Positions 1-6,189 of a stretch of 6,334 bases of DNA are shown in pieces. Each line of letters opens with the position of its first letter. Positions within the stretch are counted from its first letter, which is position 1. A program made the translations under genes and the position numbers. Origin of the DNA: Candidatus Thorarchaeota archaeon (GTDB taxonomy: Archaea; Asgardarchaeota; Thorarchaeia; Thorarchaeales; Thorarchaeaceae); assembly GCA_023134215.1 (NCBI GenBank), contig JAGLUV010000010.1, positions 1-6,334 on the forward strand. The letters run 5' to 3'. The notes beneath the pieces are model-generated. The model ran no database searches, was not told where the DNA came from, and saw only the letters and a list, made by a program, of their open reading frames with translations.

Positions 1-1221
1 CTGTGTAACACTCTCAGGAATTTCAGCAGGACCTGCCGCTGCGCCACATACGTAGACATGGTCACCAGCGACAACCTCATTCTCAGAGATGGAGTCAGCA
101 GGACCCACGAAGCCACTGGCAGAGTGTAGACCGAGTGATTTGATCAGCTCAGCACTGCCCTTCGGCGGTTCCAATGCCGATGAGAGAACAAAGAGATCGA
201 CATTGAATTTCAGGTACTTGTCAAGCAGCGAATCATAGGCTATGATGTCTAAAGTCCCATCCTCACATGCTTCCAGTCTGCTTACCCTTCCGCGGACGAA
301 TCTGACACCGGCATCACGCGCCACCCGATAGTAACGTTCATGTCTGTCGTAAGTTCGGATGTCCATGTATACTACTGCCACTTGGACGCTATCTCGTTCC
401 AGAGTAATGATGTTAGCATGCTTTAGCGCATAGACACAGCATATCTTGGAGCAGAAGGGGTAGTAGTTCTCATCTCTACTGCCGACACATTGCACCATCA
501 TCACCCTCTTTACCTGGCCACCATCAGAGGGGCGAACCAAGGCGCCTCCCGACTTTCCGTTGGGATCAAGAATCTGAGCCAATTCCAGCTGCGTAATCAC
601 ATTGGGTATCTTGCCGTAGCCATACTCATCTATTGAAACAGGTTTCATCTCATGATAACCAGTTGCAATCACAATGTCAGAAACCTGAACCGTTTCCTCC
701 GAGGATTGGGCGCTCAGACTAATCGCCTTTGTCGGGCACTCCTCTTCTGCCTTCTTGGCGCCTTCGTCACTCATCTCAGGGTCATAGAGCACTGCCTGAG
801 GTTGACATTGCGGCGAAGGTAAGCTGAAAGCGCTAGAGCGCTCAATGCAAAGTCCACACATGATGCACTTCTTTGAATCAATGTACTGTGGACCTACGCT
901 AAGTTTGGCTTGAAACTTGCCAGGGCTGCCGCTTATCTCAATGATTTCGGCATTGACTTTGAGATCAATATTTGGCTGGTCCAAGATTGCGCTTCTATAG
1001 AAGCATTTCCGGATTCCAGGCCTCAATCGACTCCCTTCGAAACAGTAGAAGCAATCATCCGTTGGGAATGCCTTGTACAGGTCCATAGCATTTCCACCAA
1101 CAATGGGCAGCCGGTCAACTAGTACAGTTCGAATTCCGGAGTCTGCCAGCTGGAAAGCTGCAGTTAATCCTGCTACTCCGGCTCCAATGATTAGGACCGG
1201 ATCAGACACTACTGTCTTCAC
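1..1221 (-). CDS. hdrA: HdrA, FAD/iron-sulfur subunit of heterodisulfide reductase (3' end cut by window edge)
   Basis: I translated the minus strand from a GTG at 1221 and found 407 uninterrupted codons to the window edge. HdrA is the cytoplasmic flavin subunit that splits electron pairs between ferredoxin and the HdrBC disulfide/quinone-like branch. Visible parts are: a dinucleotide-binding GAGVAG at residues 13-18; an inserted ferredoxin region with C119, C122, C125 and a distal C162-P; the family signature QCVGSR with C245; then C257, C261, C262 and K267. In methanogen HdrA the equivalent four cysteines hold a [4Fe-4S] cluster and the lysine lies at the flavin N5. The sequence ends in the conserved IPESVTQ near the end of the thioredoxin-reductase-like domain, so any C-terminal ferredoxin domain lies outside. 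The GTG is chosen because a stop codon lies in frame at 1231-1233 and it follows the HdrB stop by one base, which suggests translational coupling. The usual N-terminal domain of about 130 residues is absent. The identification is firm; the exact electron partner is not known. Confidence 0.93.
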   Translation of the reverse strand, partial: MKTVVSDPVLIIGAGVAGLTAAFQLADSGIRTVLVDRLPIVGGNAMDLYKAFPTDDCFYCFEGSRLRPGIRKCFYRSAILDQPNIDLKVNAEIIEISGSPGKFQAKLSVGPQYIDSKKCIMCGLCIERSSAFSLPSPQCQPQAVLYDPEMSDEGAKKAEEECPTKAISLSAQSSEETVQVSDIVIATGYHEMKPVSIDEYGYGKIPNVITQLELAQILDPNGKSGGALVRPSDGGQVKRVMMVQCVGSRDENYYPFCSKICCVYALKHANIITLERDSVQVAVVYMDIRTYDRHERYYRVARDAGVRFVRGRVSRLEACEDGTLDIIAYDSLLDKYLKFNVDLFVLSSALEPPKGSAELIKSLGLHSASGFVGPADSISENEVVAGDHVYVCGAAAGPAEIPESVTQ

Positions 1222-1222
1222 C

Positions 1223-2089
1223 TCAACCGCTCAGATGCTCGAGAATTGGACCTGCTGGAACTCTGTTCATCTCGAGACCGACTTCATCGTCTCCCATACC
1301 CATCGCAAGCCCCAGAATCTGTGTGACGAAGAGAACCGGTAAGTTGTACTCCTCCCCGTATGACTCCTTCAATCCCAGCTGTTGTAGGTCGAGCTGGTTT
1401 CCACAAGCAGGACAGGCAACTGTAATGAAGACTGCTCCAGCCTCCTTGATGGACTTTAGCTTGTCGCGCGCCAATCTAATTGCAAGATCTTCATTGACTG
1501 GCAGTACGGTGGCACCACAGCACTGCTTCCATAATGGATACTCAACAACACTGGCACCTGCAACTCTAACGAGAGCATCGTAAATCTCTGGTTTGAACTC
1601 AGTCACATCTTCTGGACGCAATAGATGACAACCATAGTGGATAGCGATTCCAACTCCATCAAGAGGCTTTGTGATCTTCTTCTTGATTTCGTCAATGCCT
1701 ATGTCGGTGTATAGCGCTTCAACGAAGTGGCGCGGTTTGATGGTGCCCTTGAACTCTACGCCGGTCTTCTTTAGTTCAGCATTGACCTTCTCTCTATAAT
1801 CAGCATTATGTGTGAGGAAGTGGTGCACATCCTTTAGAGAGCCAAAACAACCATTGCATGGAGTAACTATGTCATGACCATTCTGCTCAGCAATGGCCAA
1901 TGTCCGTGCATTGACAGTTAGCCAGCCCACATAGTCTATTGCGCGTAGGTTTGGACTTCCGCAACAGCTGACTCCCTCCATGTAGTTCAGTTCTATGCCA
2001 AGCTTCTCGCCAACTCTAAACAGAGTAGTTTCATAGTTTGGATAATTCGCTGGTACACTGCAACCCATGTATAGATTGTACGACGGCAT
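1223..2089 (-). CDS. hdrB: HdrB, noncubane iron-sulfur catalytic subunit of heterodisulfide reductase
   Basis: This 288-residue protein has two CCG domains, close to the usual HdrB length. The first motif is C10, C42-C43, C78-x2-C81 and the second is C154, C190-C191, C226-x2-C229. All ten cysteines that bind the two noncubane [4Fe-4S] clusters in characterised methanogen HdrB are therefore present. In that family the clusters cleave the CoM-S-S-CoB disulfide; in non-methanogens the natural substrate is often unknown, so a disulfide is only inferred here. The enzyme is soluble, with no signal peptide or membrane segment. The ATG follows the hdrC stop directly with no spacer and has a good ribosome site eight bases upstream, inside the end of hdrC. 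Its TGA is one base before the hdrA GTG. The C-terminal 25 residues or so after the last domain look like a family-typical or lineage-specific tail. Confidence 0.95.
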   Translation of the reverse strand: MPSYNLYMGCSVPANYPNYETTLFRVGEKLGIELNYMEGVSCCGSPNLRAIDYVGWLTVNARTLAIAEQNGHDIVTPCNGCFGSLKDVHHFLTHNADYREKVNAELKKTGVEFKGTIKPRHFVEALYTDIGIDEIKKKITKPLDGVGIAIHYGCHLLRPEDVTEFKPEIYDALVRVAGASVVEYPLWKQCCGATVLPVNEDLAIRLARDKLKSIKEAGAVFITVACPACGNQLDLQQLGLKESYGEEYNLPVLFVTQILGLAMGMGDDEVGLEMNRVPAGPILEHLSG

Positions 2090-2632
2090 TTATTCATCTC
2101 CCCCTACAATACGACCTGTTCTAGTTCCTTTTAGAATAGTCTTGAATTCTTCAGTAGAGAGACCAGGAACTTCTGGCTCAAGATCCATGTCTTCGCGTTC
2201 CCAATCTGCAGTGACGACATAGAGCTGGCCCTTGTCTATGAGCTCTTTTGCCAGACCTACGATGCTATTAGGAATCAAACCCTCCTCCGCTGCAAGATTC
2301 TTGCAGTCGAAGATTATGTCTGTCACCCGTACATTCTGCGGGCAGCGTTCTTGACACTCAAAGCATGTCAAACAGAGCCAGATTTCCTCAGAGGATAGAA
2401 CTTCCTCACGCATTCCGAGAAGAATCATGCGTATCAGTTGATGGGGCTTGTACTTCCAAGTGTTAGCAGTTGGACATGCAGCAGTACAAGTCGAACAGGC
2501 GAAGCATGCGGAGAGCTCCTCTCCGTTGGGCATACTCCTGATTTCTTCTCGAAAGTTCGGGTCTAGTTTGGAGATGTCAATGGGTTCGATCATCACGGCC
2601 GGCGGATCGGCTTTTTCTTCTGTTTCCGTCAT
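2090..2632 (-). CDS. hdrC: HdrC, ferredoxin-like subunit of heterodisulfide reductase
   Basis: This 180-residue soluble protein carries electrons between HdrA and HdrB. It has two classical [4Fe-4S] motifs: C43-x2-C46-x2-C49-x3-C53-P and C87-x2-C90-x2-C93-x3-C97-P. These lie in a helical fold typical of the HdrC/succinate dehydrogenase iron-sulfur type, and the length matches stand-alone HdrC. No membrane helix is present, so this is not the membrane HdrE/D type. The first 25 residues are acidic and proline-rich and probably disordered. The ATG at 2632 is the first in frame after a 178-base gap. A weak GGTG ribosome site lies at 2641-2644, eight bases upstream. It is the first gene of an hdrCBA operon and its TAA abuts the hdrB ATG. 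A start at M14 cannot be excluded. Confidence 0.94.
   Translation of the reverse strand: MTETEEKADPPAVMIEPIDISKLDPNFREEIRSMPNGEELSACFACSTCTAACPTANTWKYKPHQLIRMILLGMREEVLSSEEIWLCLTCFECQERCPQNVRVTDIIFDCKNLAAEEGLIPNSIVGLAKELIDKGQLYVVTADWEREDMDLEPEVPGLSTEEFKTILKGTRTGRIVGGDE
2095..2104 (-). promoter_or_regulatory. Shine-Dalgarno site of hdrB
   Basis: On the minus strand the bases read GGGGGAGATG, with the GGAG core at 2098-2101, eight bases before the hdrB ATG. The site lies within the last codons of hdrC. It fixes the hdrB start and suggests that the two proteins are translated in a coupled way. Confidence 0.7.
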
Positions 2633-2694
2633 AGCAAATGCACCACAGAGACTAAACGAACTATGTGCTAAGTGCGTTTGCGAAATCCTGACAG

Positions 2695-2710
2695 GTATTA
2701 ATAGTTTTCA
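2695..2710 (-). promoter_or_regulatory. Candidate archaeal promoter (BRE/TATA) of the hdrCBA operon
   Basis: The minus strand reads TGAAAACTATTAATAC here. The purine-rich TGAAAA fits a TFB-recognition element and CTATTAATA fits a TATA box. A start of transcription about 25 bases downstream would fall near 2673 and give a leader of roughly 40 bases before the hdrC ATG at 2632. It is the only AT-rich stretch of this kind in the 178-base gap, which supports the hdr genes being their own transcription unit. No transcript data were available. Confidence 0.45.
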
Positions 2711-2711
2711 T

Positions 2712-2757
2712 CACTGACATCGGTTGCAAGGAGAAAACATACACGATGCTTTCAGTG
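2712..2757. repeat. Imperfect inverted repeat beside the hdr promoter
   Basis: The plus strand has CACTGACATCG at 2712-2722 and CGATGcttTCAGTG at 2744-2757. The arms pair over 11 bases with a 3-base bulge, around a 21-base spacer. It lies just upstream of the candidate hdr TATA element and inside the gap between two transcription units. It could be an operator for an activator or repressor, or part of the 3' end of the preceding transcript. It could also be chance. Confidence 0.3.
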
Positions 2758-2810
2758 TCAAATCTTCAGCCTGTGGTAATCAAACGGGCGTCCTGAGTTT
2801 CGTGTCTGCC

Positions 2811-2999
2811 CTACTCTGAGAAACCACCCTTGTACAGGAGAAACAGAAGGAGGACTATACAACCAATCACCACCACTTCATATCCCAGCATCTCTAGCAG
2901 TCCTGCATTTTCAAAGGGCTGCATTAGGATACCAAGCACCGCTAATGCAACACATATGATTCCAACCAAGAGAAGTGGTATACGATGCTTCGGGGGCAT
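2811..2999 (-). CDS. Small protein with two membrane segments, function unknown
   Basis: This 62-residue product is not recognised. It has a short basic N-terminus (PPKHR) and a first hydrophobic segment at about residues 7-26. A short acidic loop around PFENAG is followed by a second hydrophobic segment at about residues 41-57 and a short KGGFSE tail. This predicts a two-helix membrane hairpin. The ATG is the only standard start in this stretch, but its ribosome site is weak: only GGA lies close by, and the better GAGGG at 3021-3025 is about 21 bases away. The frame continues upstream without a stop for 14 codons to the TAG that ends the 97-residue gene. It ends in TAG, 178 bases before hdrC. 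It is most likely the last gene of the replication cluster transcript. Being real is supported by the clean hydrophobic pattern rather than by homology. Confidence 0.6.
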   Translation of the reverse strand: MPPKHRIPLLLVGIICVALAVLGILMQPFENAGLLEMLGYEVVVIGCIVLLLFLLYKGGFSE

Positions 3000-3041
3000 G
3001 GGATTCCAGTGGTTGTTAATCCCTCTTAGAAGTTTCTGTTC

Positions 3042-3335
3042 CTATTCTCCTTGGGCCAGCTCTATCATGTTATCCAGTTCTAGCTTCAACGACTCCCAAG
3101 ATTCAGTTGTATGCTGGCGAAGTTGTGATGCGAGCTGAATCAGATACCCCTTCACCTCTTCGGGAGAACCCTGAATCGCCTTTAGTATCGTGCTGCCATC
3201 TCCTGAGAGGATGCGAAGAACACCGCTAAGCGCCACCTGGAACTTTTCATATTCCTGTTCGATTTCGTCCTGCATCCTGACTGTATTGCTTCTCAATTCC
3301 GTGAGCTGAAGGATAAGAGTTTCGGGGTTTCTCAA
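3042..3335 (-). CDS. Helical 97-residue protein behind GINS, function unknown
   Basis: I do not recognise a family. The sequence is almost entirely predicted helix. Residues 5-45 have a heptad-like mix of leucine, isoleucine and charged residues, compatible with a coiled coil. A short Gly/Ser break lies around residues 44-57, and a second amphipathic helical stretch spans about 58-95. There is no signal peptide, membrane segment or metal motif. The start is TTG at 3335, chosen because a near-perfect GGAGG (3343-3347) lies seven bases upstream; the next possible start, M21, has no such site. That GGAGG overlaps the GINS stop codon, so translation is probably coupled to GINS. Position in a PCNA-PriS-GINS series suggests a replication-linked role, but this is inference from context only. 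Confidence 0.75.
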   Translation of the reverse strand: MRNPETLILQLTELRSNTVRMQDEIEQEYEKFQVALSGVLRILSGDGSTILKAIQGSPEEVKGYLIQLASQLRQHTTESWESLKLELDNMIELAQGE

Positions 3336-3342
3336 TTCTTAA

Positions 3343-3347
3343 CCTCC
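3343..3347 (-). promoter_or_regulatory. Shine-Dalgarno site deciding a TTG start
   Basis: The minus strand reads TAGGAGGTTAAGAATTG, where TAG is the GINS stop, GGAGG the ribosome site and TTG the start of the 97-residue gene. The spacing of seven bases is ideal and supports the TTG over the internal ATG at codon 21. Confidence 0.75.
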
Positions 3348-3967
3348 TACTCTTCAGCAACAACTCTGACTACTGTACCATCACGAAGCCATGTTCGCGC
3401 ATTCTCTGTTGGTATGGTTGCGATATCCTCTTTCTTGAATGGACCATAGGTGGCCTCGTCTAGACCCATGAATGCATCCTTGATGGGTTGAAGAAATCTG
3501 ACGAGGACGTAATCCGTAGCCTCTTCCGGAGGAACATCTGATTTATCATCGCCTTTCTTGCGCTTCTTTTTGGTAGATCGTTTTGCAGATGAAGGCGGGG
3601 TGCCGACCAGAGCGCCTTTGACGAACTCTTGATGTCCTTCAACTCCTCTCACAAGACGATTGTAGAACTCTTCTTCTGCAAGTGTCATTGTACCCATTGG
3701 ACGGCTTTGTGCGAGAGCAGCCTTCAGAAGCTTATCCTGTCGGAGTGATAGAAGATCGTTCAACATGAACTCGATGTTCAATGCTTCTTGTGCGAGAATA
3801 TCAGCTTGGAGTTGGTCTTCTGCTTTTGTTTTGGCCAAGGAAACGCGAACCTCAGAGAGATATGAAACCATTCGACTGAGCTTCAGGTCCTCAAGATCCT
3901 GCAGACTCTCGTTCGCGGTTTCCTGTTCCCAGGCAGATTCTATGTCAGTATAATTCACGTCACTCAA
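3347..3967 (-). CDS. GINS complex subunit, Gins51 (Sld5/Psf1-like) type
   Basis: This 206-residue protein looks like the archaeal Gins51 (also called Gins15) subunit, which joins MCM and the Cdc45/GAN-like protein in the replicative helicase and contacts primase. The helical A domain comes first, about residues 20-120, with a conserved-looking LLSLRQDKLLKAAL at 72-85. A lysine-rich linker follows at 129-142. A small beta-rich B domain covers about residues 152-203, containing GPFKKEDIATIPTENA and a final strand. A before B is the order of Sld5/Psf1-like subunits; Gins23 has the reverse. The start is TTG at 3967, with GGAG at 3977-3980 nine bases upstream. It overlaps the end of priS by 8 bases, so coupling is likely. 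A GTG at codon 4 is the only close alternative. Sequence divergence in GINS is high, so the call relies on domain order, B-domain pattern and neighbourhood. Confidence 0.83.
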   Translation of the reverse strand: MSDVNYTDIESAWEQETANESLQDLEDLKLSRMVSYLSEVRVSLAKTKAEDQLQADILAQEALNIEFMLNDLLSLRQDKLLKAALAQSRPMGTMTLAEEEFYNRLVRGVEGHQEFVKGALVGTPPSSAKRSTKKKRKKGDDKSDVPPEEATDYVLVRFLQPIKDAFMGLDEATYGPFKKEDIATIPTENARTWLRDGTVVRVVAEE

Positions 3968-5336
3968 TGGTAGCTACTCCTTTGCACAGTAGAAAAACTG
4001 CAGCAGACATTGGAAGCTCTACAACTTCATCCCCGTACGGACCGTATGCGTCATCGCCAATCCGGAATCTTGGAACCCTAACCTGCCCACCTGTTACTCT
4101 CAACTTAAGCGCACCTTCGTCAAAGGCAAGAGCGTCGCCGAACGGGTCGAAATCATCTGTTTCATCACGCGTAATCTCGGAAACAAGGAAACCTGTCTTG
4201 CCATTGAGGCTTCCTATTAAACGGATGACTCTGTGAATGTCATGAGTTACTGGCACATCGATCTCTCCACCAAAGGCAATAGTTGATTTGGCTGCAATCT
4301 CTTGCCAAGATTTCACGCCTATGCCTGGCACAGTAGTGATAATGGGTGGCTCTCGCTGAAGGCCCTTTATGGCAGCAGTCCTGTTCTTCTTCAGAAGTTT
4401 CACCCATTGTTCCGTTCCATGATAGGTGTCGATGTTCCTGATGAACTCAACCATCGCATGGGCAATCTTCCCAGTCCATCCGGGAAAGCTCTGGGGTGAA
4501 ACCTGGGGAGTCCTGCCAACGGTAACAACTGCCTTTGTGCTGTCGAATCCCATTCCGGTTATGAAGTGCACAATCTCGACACGCGCATTCGAGCCTAATT
4601 TGTATACTCTCGGGTCACGCACTCTGATATGGTATCCTCGATGACCGCTGTAGTTCAGTTGAATCAGCTCCGGATTGATTCCTAGGTCATGAATCAAGAA
4701 GTCATCGTACACCTTCAACAGGGTCTTCTTTGCGTCATCAAGACACTTGTCACATATCCATTTTCGGCTGCTGAAACTCATGCCCTTACACTTCGGACAA
4801 CCGGTCTTAGGGGATCGTCCGGAACCTGTTTCGCCGCACTCGGGATTATTGCACCTCCATGCGTCATGCTCTTCTGAGCAGGGCGAGTTAAGATGATCAG
4901 CATCTATGTCAAAGACTAATTCCGCTCCTTGCCACTCCTTCTCGTCCATGTGCCTAGCGACAGGTATCTTGTAGAATGCGGCAGAATGATACACGCTATG
5001 GGGTGCTAACGTAGCGAGTTCCTTAGCTAGCGCTTCAGCAGTCCGAAAACCATGATGCCGCGTCCAGTTATTTACTTGAATGTCGGAAGAGCCACAGTTT
5101 GGACATTTTGATACCCTGATGAACGAGTTCCCAGAGCGTCCACACCCTTTGCGTATCGTGGACCCAGATTCATCGCGTTCAATCCTCTCAAAGCAACGCC
5201 AGGTATACGCCCAACTCTCCATGCCAAATTCTCGAGCGTGAACTTTTGAAGGTATATCGATATTCTCGGGATTGGCCCGATAGTGATCCTGAAATGTCAG
5301 CTGCAGGAATTTCGTTTCTTGAGCCCGTCGCGGCAT
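3960..5336 (-). CDS. priS: DNA primase catalytic small subunit PriS
   Basis: This 458-residue protein makes primers for DNA replication together with PriL, which is not in this window. The active site is complete: FDID with D143 and D145 for metal binding, SGHRGYH at 230-236 for nucleotide binding, and D366 in DIHRVIR, followed by the conserved GSLNGKTG. REFG at 35-38 is the usual N-terminal motif. A cysteine-rich zinc region follows the catalytic pair (C153, H157, C162, C167, C180, C183, C195, C198), as in many euryarchaeal-like PriS. Unusually, about 55 residues separate REFG from the RHHGF at 93-97, and these contain C48, C65, C78 and C81, a zinc-ribbon-like insertion. The protein is longer than most archaeal PriS, which run about 330-420 residues. 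The ATG at 5336 has GGAG at 5347-5350 upstream and no earlier start in frame after the pcna stop. The end overlaps the GINS start. Confidence 0.96.
   Translation of the reverse strand: MPRRAQETKFLQLTFQDHYRANPENIDIPSKVHAREFGMESWAYTWRCFERIERDESGSTIRKGCGRSGNSFIRVSKCPNCGSSDIQVNNWTRHHGFRTAEALAKELATLAPHSVYHSAAFYKIPVARHMDEKEWQGAELVFDIDADHLNSPCSEEHDAWRCNNPECGETGSGRSPKTGCPKCKGMSFSSRKWICDKCLDDAKKTLLKVYDDFLIHDLGINPELIQLNYSGHRGYHIRVRDPRVYKLGSNARVEIVHFITGMGFDSTKAVVTVGRTPQVSPQSFPGWTGKIAHAMVEFIRNIDTYHGTEQWVKLLKKNRTAAIKGLQREPPIITTVPGIGVKSWQEIAAKSTIAFGGEIDVPVTHDIHRVIRLIGSLNGKTGFLVSEITRDETDDFDPFGDALAFDEGALKLRVTGGQVRVPRFRIGDDAYGPYGDEVVELPMSAAVFLLCKGVATIE
3977..3980 (-). promoter_or_regulatory. Shine-Dalgarno site of the GINS gene
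   Basis: The minus strand has AAAGGAGTAGC with the GGAG core here, nine bases before the TTG start at 3967. It lies within the last codons of priS. It favours the TTG over the GTG at codon 4, which would be 18 bases away. Confidence 0.6.
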
Positions 5337-5377
5337 AATCCTGAAGCTCCACTTCCACGCATCATTTGTGCTTGTGA

Positions 5378-5392
5378 TAGTACTAAGTACTA
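5378..5392. repeat. Perfect 15-base palindrome at the pcna-priS junction
   Basis: TAGTACT-A-AGTACTA is a perfect inverted repeat with a one-base centre. Its high-coordinate edge coincides exactly with the pcna stop codon, and the rest lies in the 53-base gap before priS. It could form a short hairpin in the transcript or be a protein site. A repeat of this size can arise by chance in 6 kb, so a role is not established. Confidence 0.35.
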
Positions 5393-6142
5393 CCTTCTCT
5401 CCACACGAGGGGCAAGAATGAAGCTGATTCGTCCACCCTCTGCAATCGCGAACTCCATATGCATGGGCTTGCTCGTGCTGAACTGGATGACTATGCTATC
5501 ACTGGTCATCGCCTTCGAGATTTCAGCGAGATAATTCAGAGCGTACATAGAGTTGGATTTGCTCTTCACATTCAGCTCGAACAATGATGATTCTTCACCG
5601 AGTTTCAAGGCGATCTGAGCTTCCCCTGTATCGCCTTCACCGGTGAAAATGAGCGATTTGCCGTCAGCAGAGATTCTGATGTGACTTGAAACCACTCCAA
5701 CATCCTTCACTGCCTGTTTGAAAGCGTCAGCGAACATCTCAGCCTTGATATCGAATGCAAGACTGGGTTTCTTCGTTCGATCATCAGGAGGTGTGAGAAG
5801 CTGAAGCTTAAACTGTCTGTCCGCTTGGCCAAGCATCTTGATTTCAAACCGCTTTTCAGCTTCATCAAGATTGAATTCTAGCTTGTCGTCAGCTGCCATC
5901 CGCTTGCTGACTTTTACCAGCTCATCAATTCCCAAGCAGACATCATATTCGCCATCGCATTTGTACTCTTGAAAAACCCCGGCAGGCAATGTCAAATCCA
6001 CCATGGCCGCCTTGGATGAGTCCAGCTGGCGTAATGACAAGCCTGTTTCAGACACTATGAAGTGTGCCTCTGTAAGGAGCGTGGCAAGGGCGTCTATAAT
6101 CTGCTTCCATGTTTTGCTACTGTCAAGGGTCGCGTGAAACAT
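5390..6142 (-). CDS. pcn: PCNA, DNA polymerase sliding clamp
   Basis: This 250-residue protein has the full length and pattern of an archaeal PCNA, a ring that holds DNA polymerase, Fen1, ligase and other PIP-box proteins on DNA. Recognisable signatures are the N-terminal domain with GLSLRQLDSSKAAMVDLTLP at about 34-53, LGIDELVKVSKRM at about 70-82, and an interdomain connecting loop around 115-130 (QLLTPPDDRTKKP). The C-terminal FILAPRVERR matches the LAPRIE-type end that forms part of the partner-binding pocket. Hydrophobic patch residues expected for PIP-box docking (around M47-V48 and P245) are present. The ATG at 6142 has a perfect AGGAGG seven bases upstream. Only one copy is seen here, so the ring is probably homotrimeric, unlike the heterotrimer of many Crenarchaeota. 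It is followed by priS after 53 bases and is probably co-transcribed with it. Confidence 0.97.
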   Translation of the reverse strand: MFHATLDSSKTWKQIIDALATLLTEAHFIVSETGLSLRQLDSSKAAMVDLTLPAGVFQEYKCDGEYDVCLGIDELVKVSKRMAADDKLEFNLDEAEKRFEIKMLGQADRQFKLQLLTPPDDRTKKPSLAFDIKAEMFADAFKQAVKDVGVVSSHIRISADGKSLIFTGEGDTGEAQIALKLGEESSLFELNVKSKSNSMYALNYLAEISKAMTSDSIVIQFSTSKPMHMEFAIAEGGRISFILAPRVERR

Positions 6143-6149
6143 GTCGATT

Positions 6150-6155
6150 CCTCCT
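6150..6155 (-). promoter_or_regulatory. Shine-Dalgarno site of pcna
   Basis: The minus strand reads AGGAGG here, with seven bases to the PCNA ATG. It is the best ribosome site in the window, which fits a highly expressed clamp gene and fixes the start. Confidence 0.75.
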
Positions 6156-6189
6156 ATCGTTCGTCTACTGTATCAACTACCTGTGAATC

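Noticed and set aside
910..1342. Plus-strand open frames across hdrA and hdrB
   Set aside because: They lie opposite the conserved HdrA FAD domain and the HdrB C-terminus, and their products look like low-complexity antisense translations without any family pattern.
2760..2810. Terminator after the membrane protein gene
   Set aside because: No clear T-rich run or strong stem with a T tract is present on the minus strand here; only scattered short T stretches.
3042..3044. TAG as a pyrrolysine codon
   Set aside because: TAG ends PCNA, GINS and other genes at their expected family lengths in the same window, so it acts as an ordinary stop here.
3460..3642. A second minus-strand open frame inside the GINS gene
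   Set aside because: It is an alternative frame of the GINS linker and B-domain coding region; the GINS frame has the conserved B-domain pattern and a ribosome site.
3967..4877. Several plus-strand open frames opposite priS
   Set aside because: They are antisense to the catalytic and zinc regions of PriS and show no plausible ribosome site or protein family pattern.
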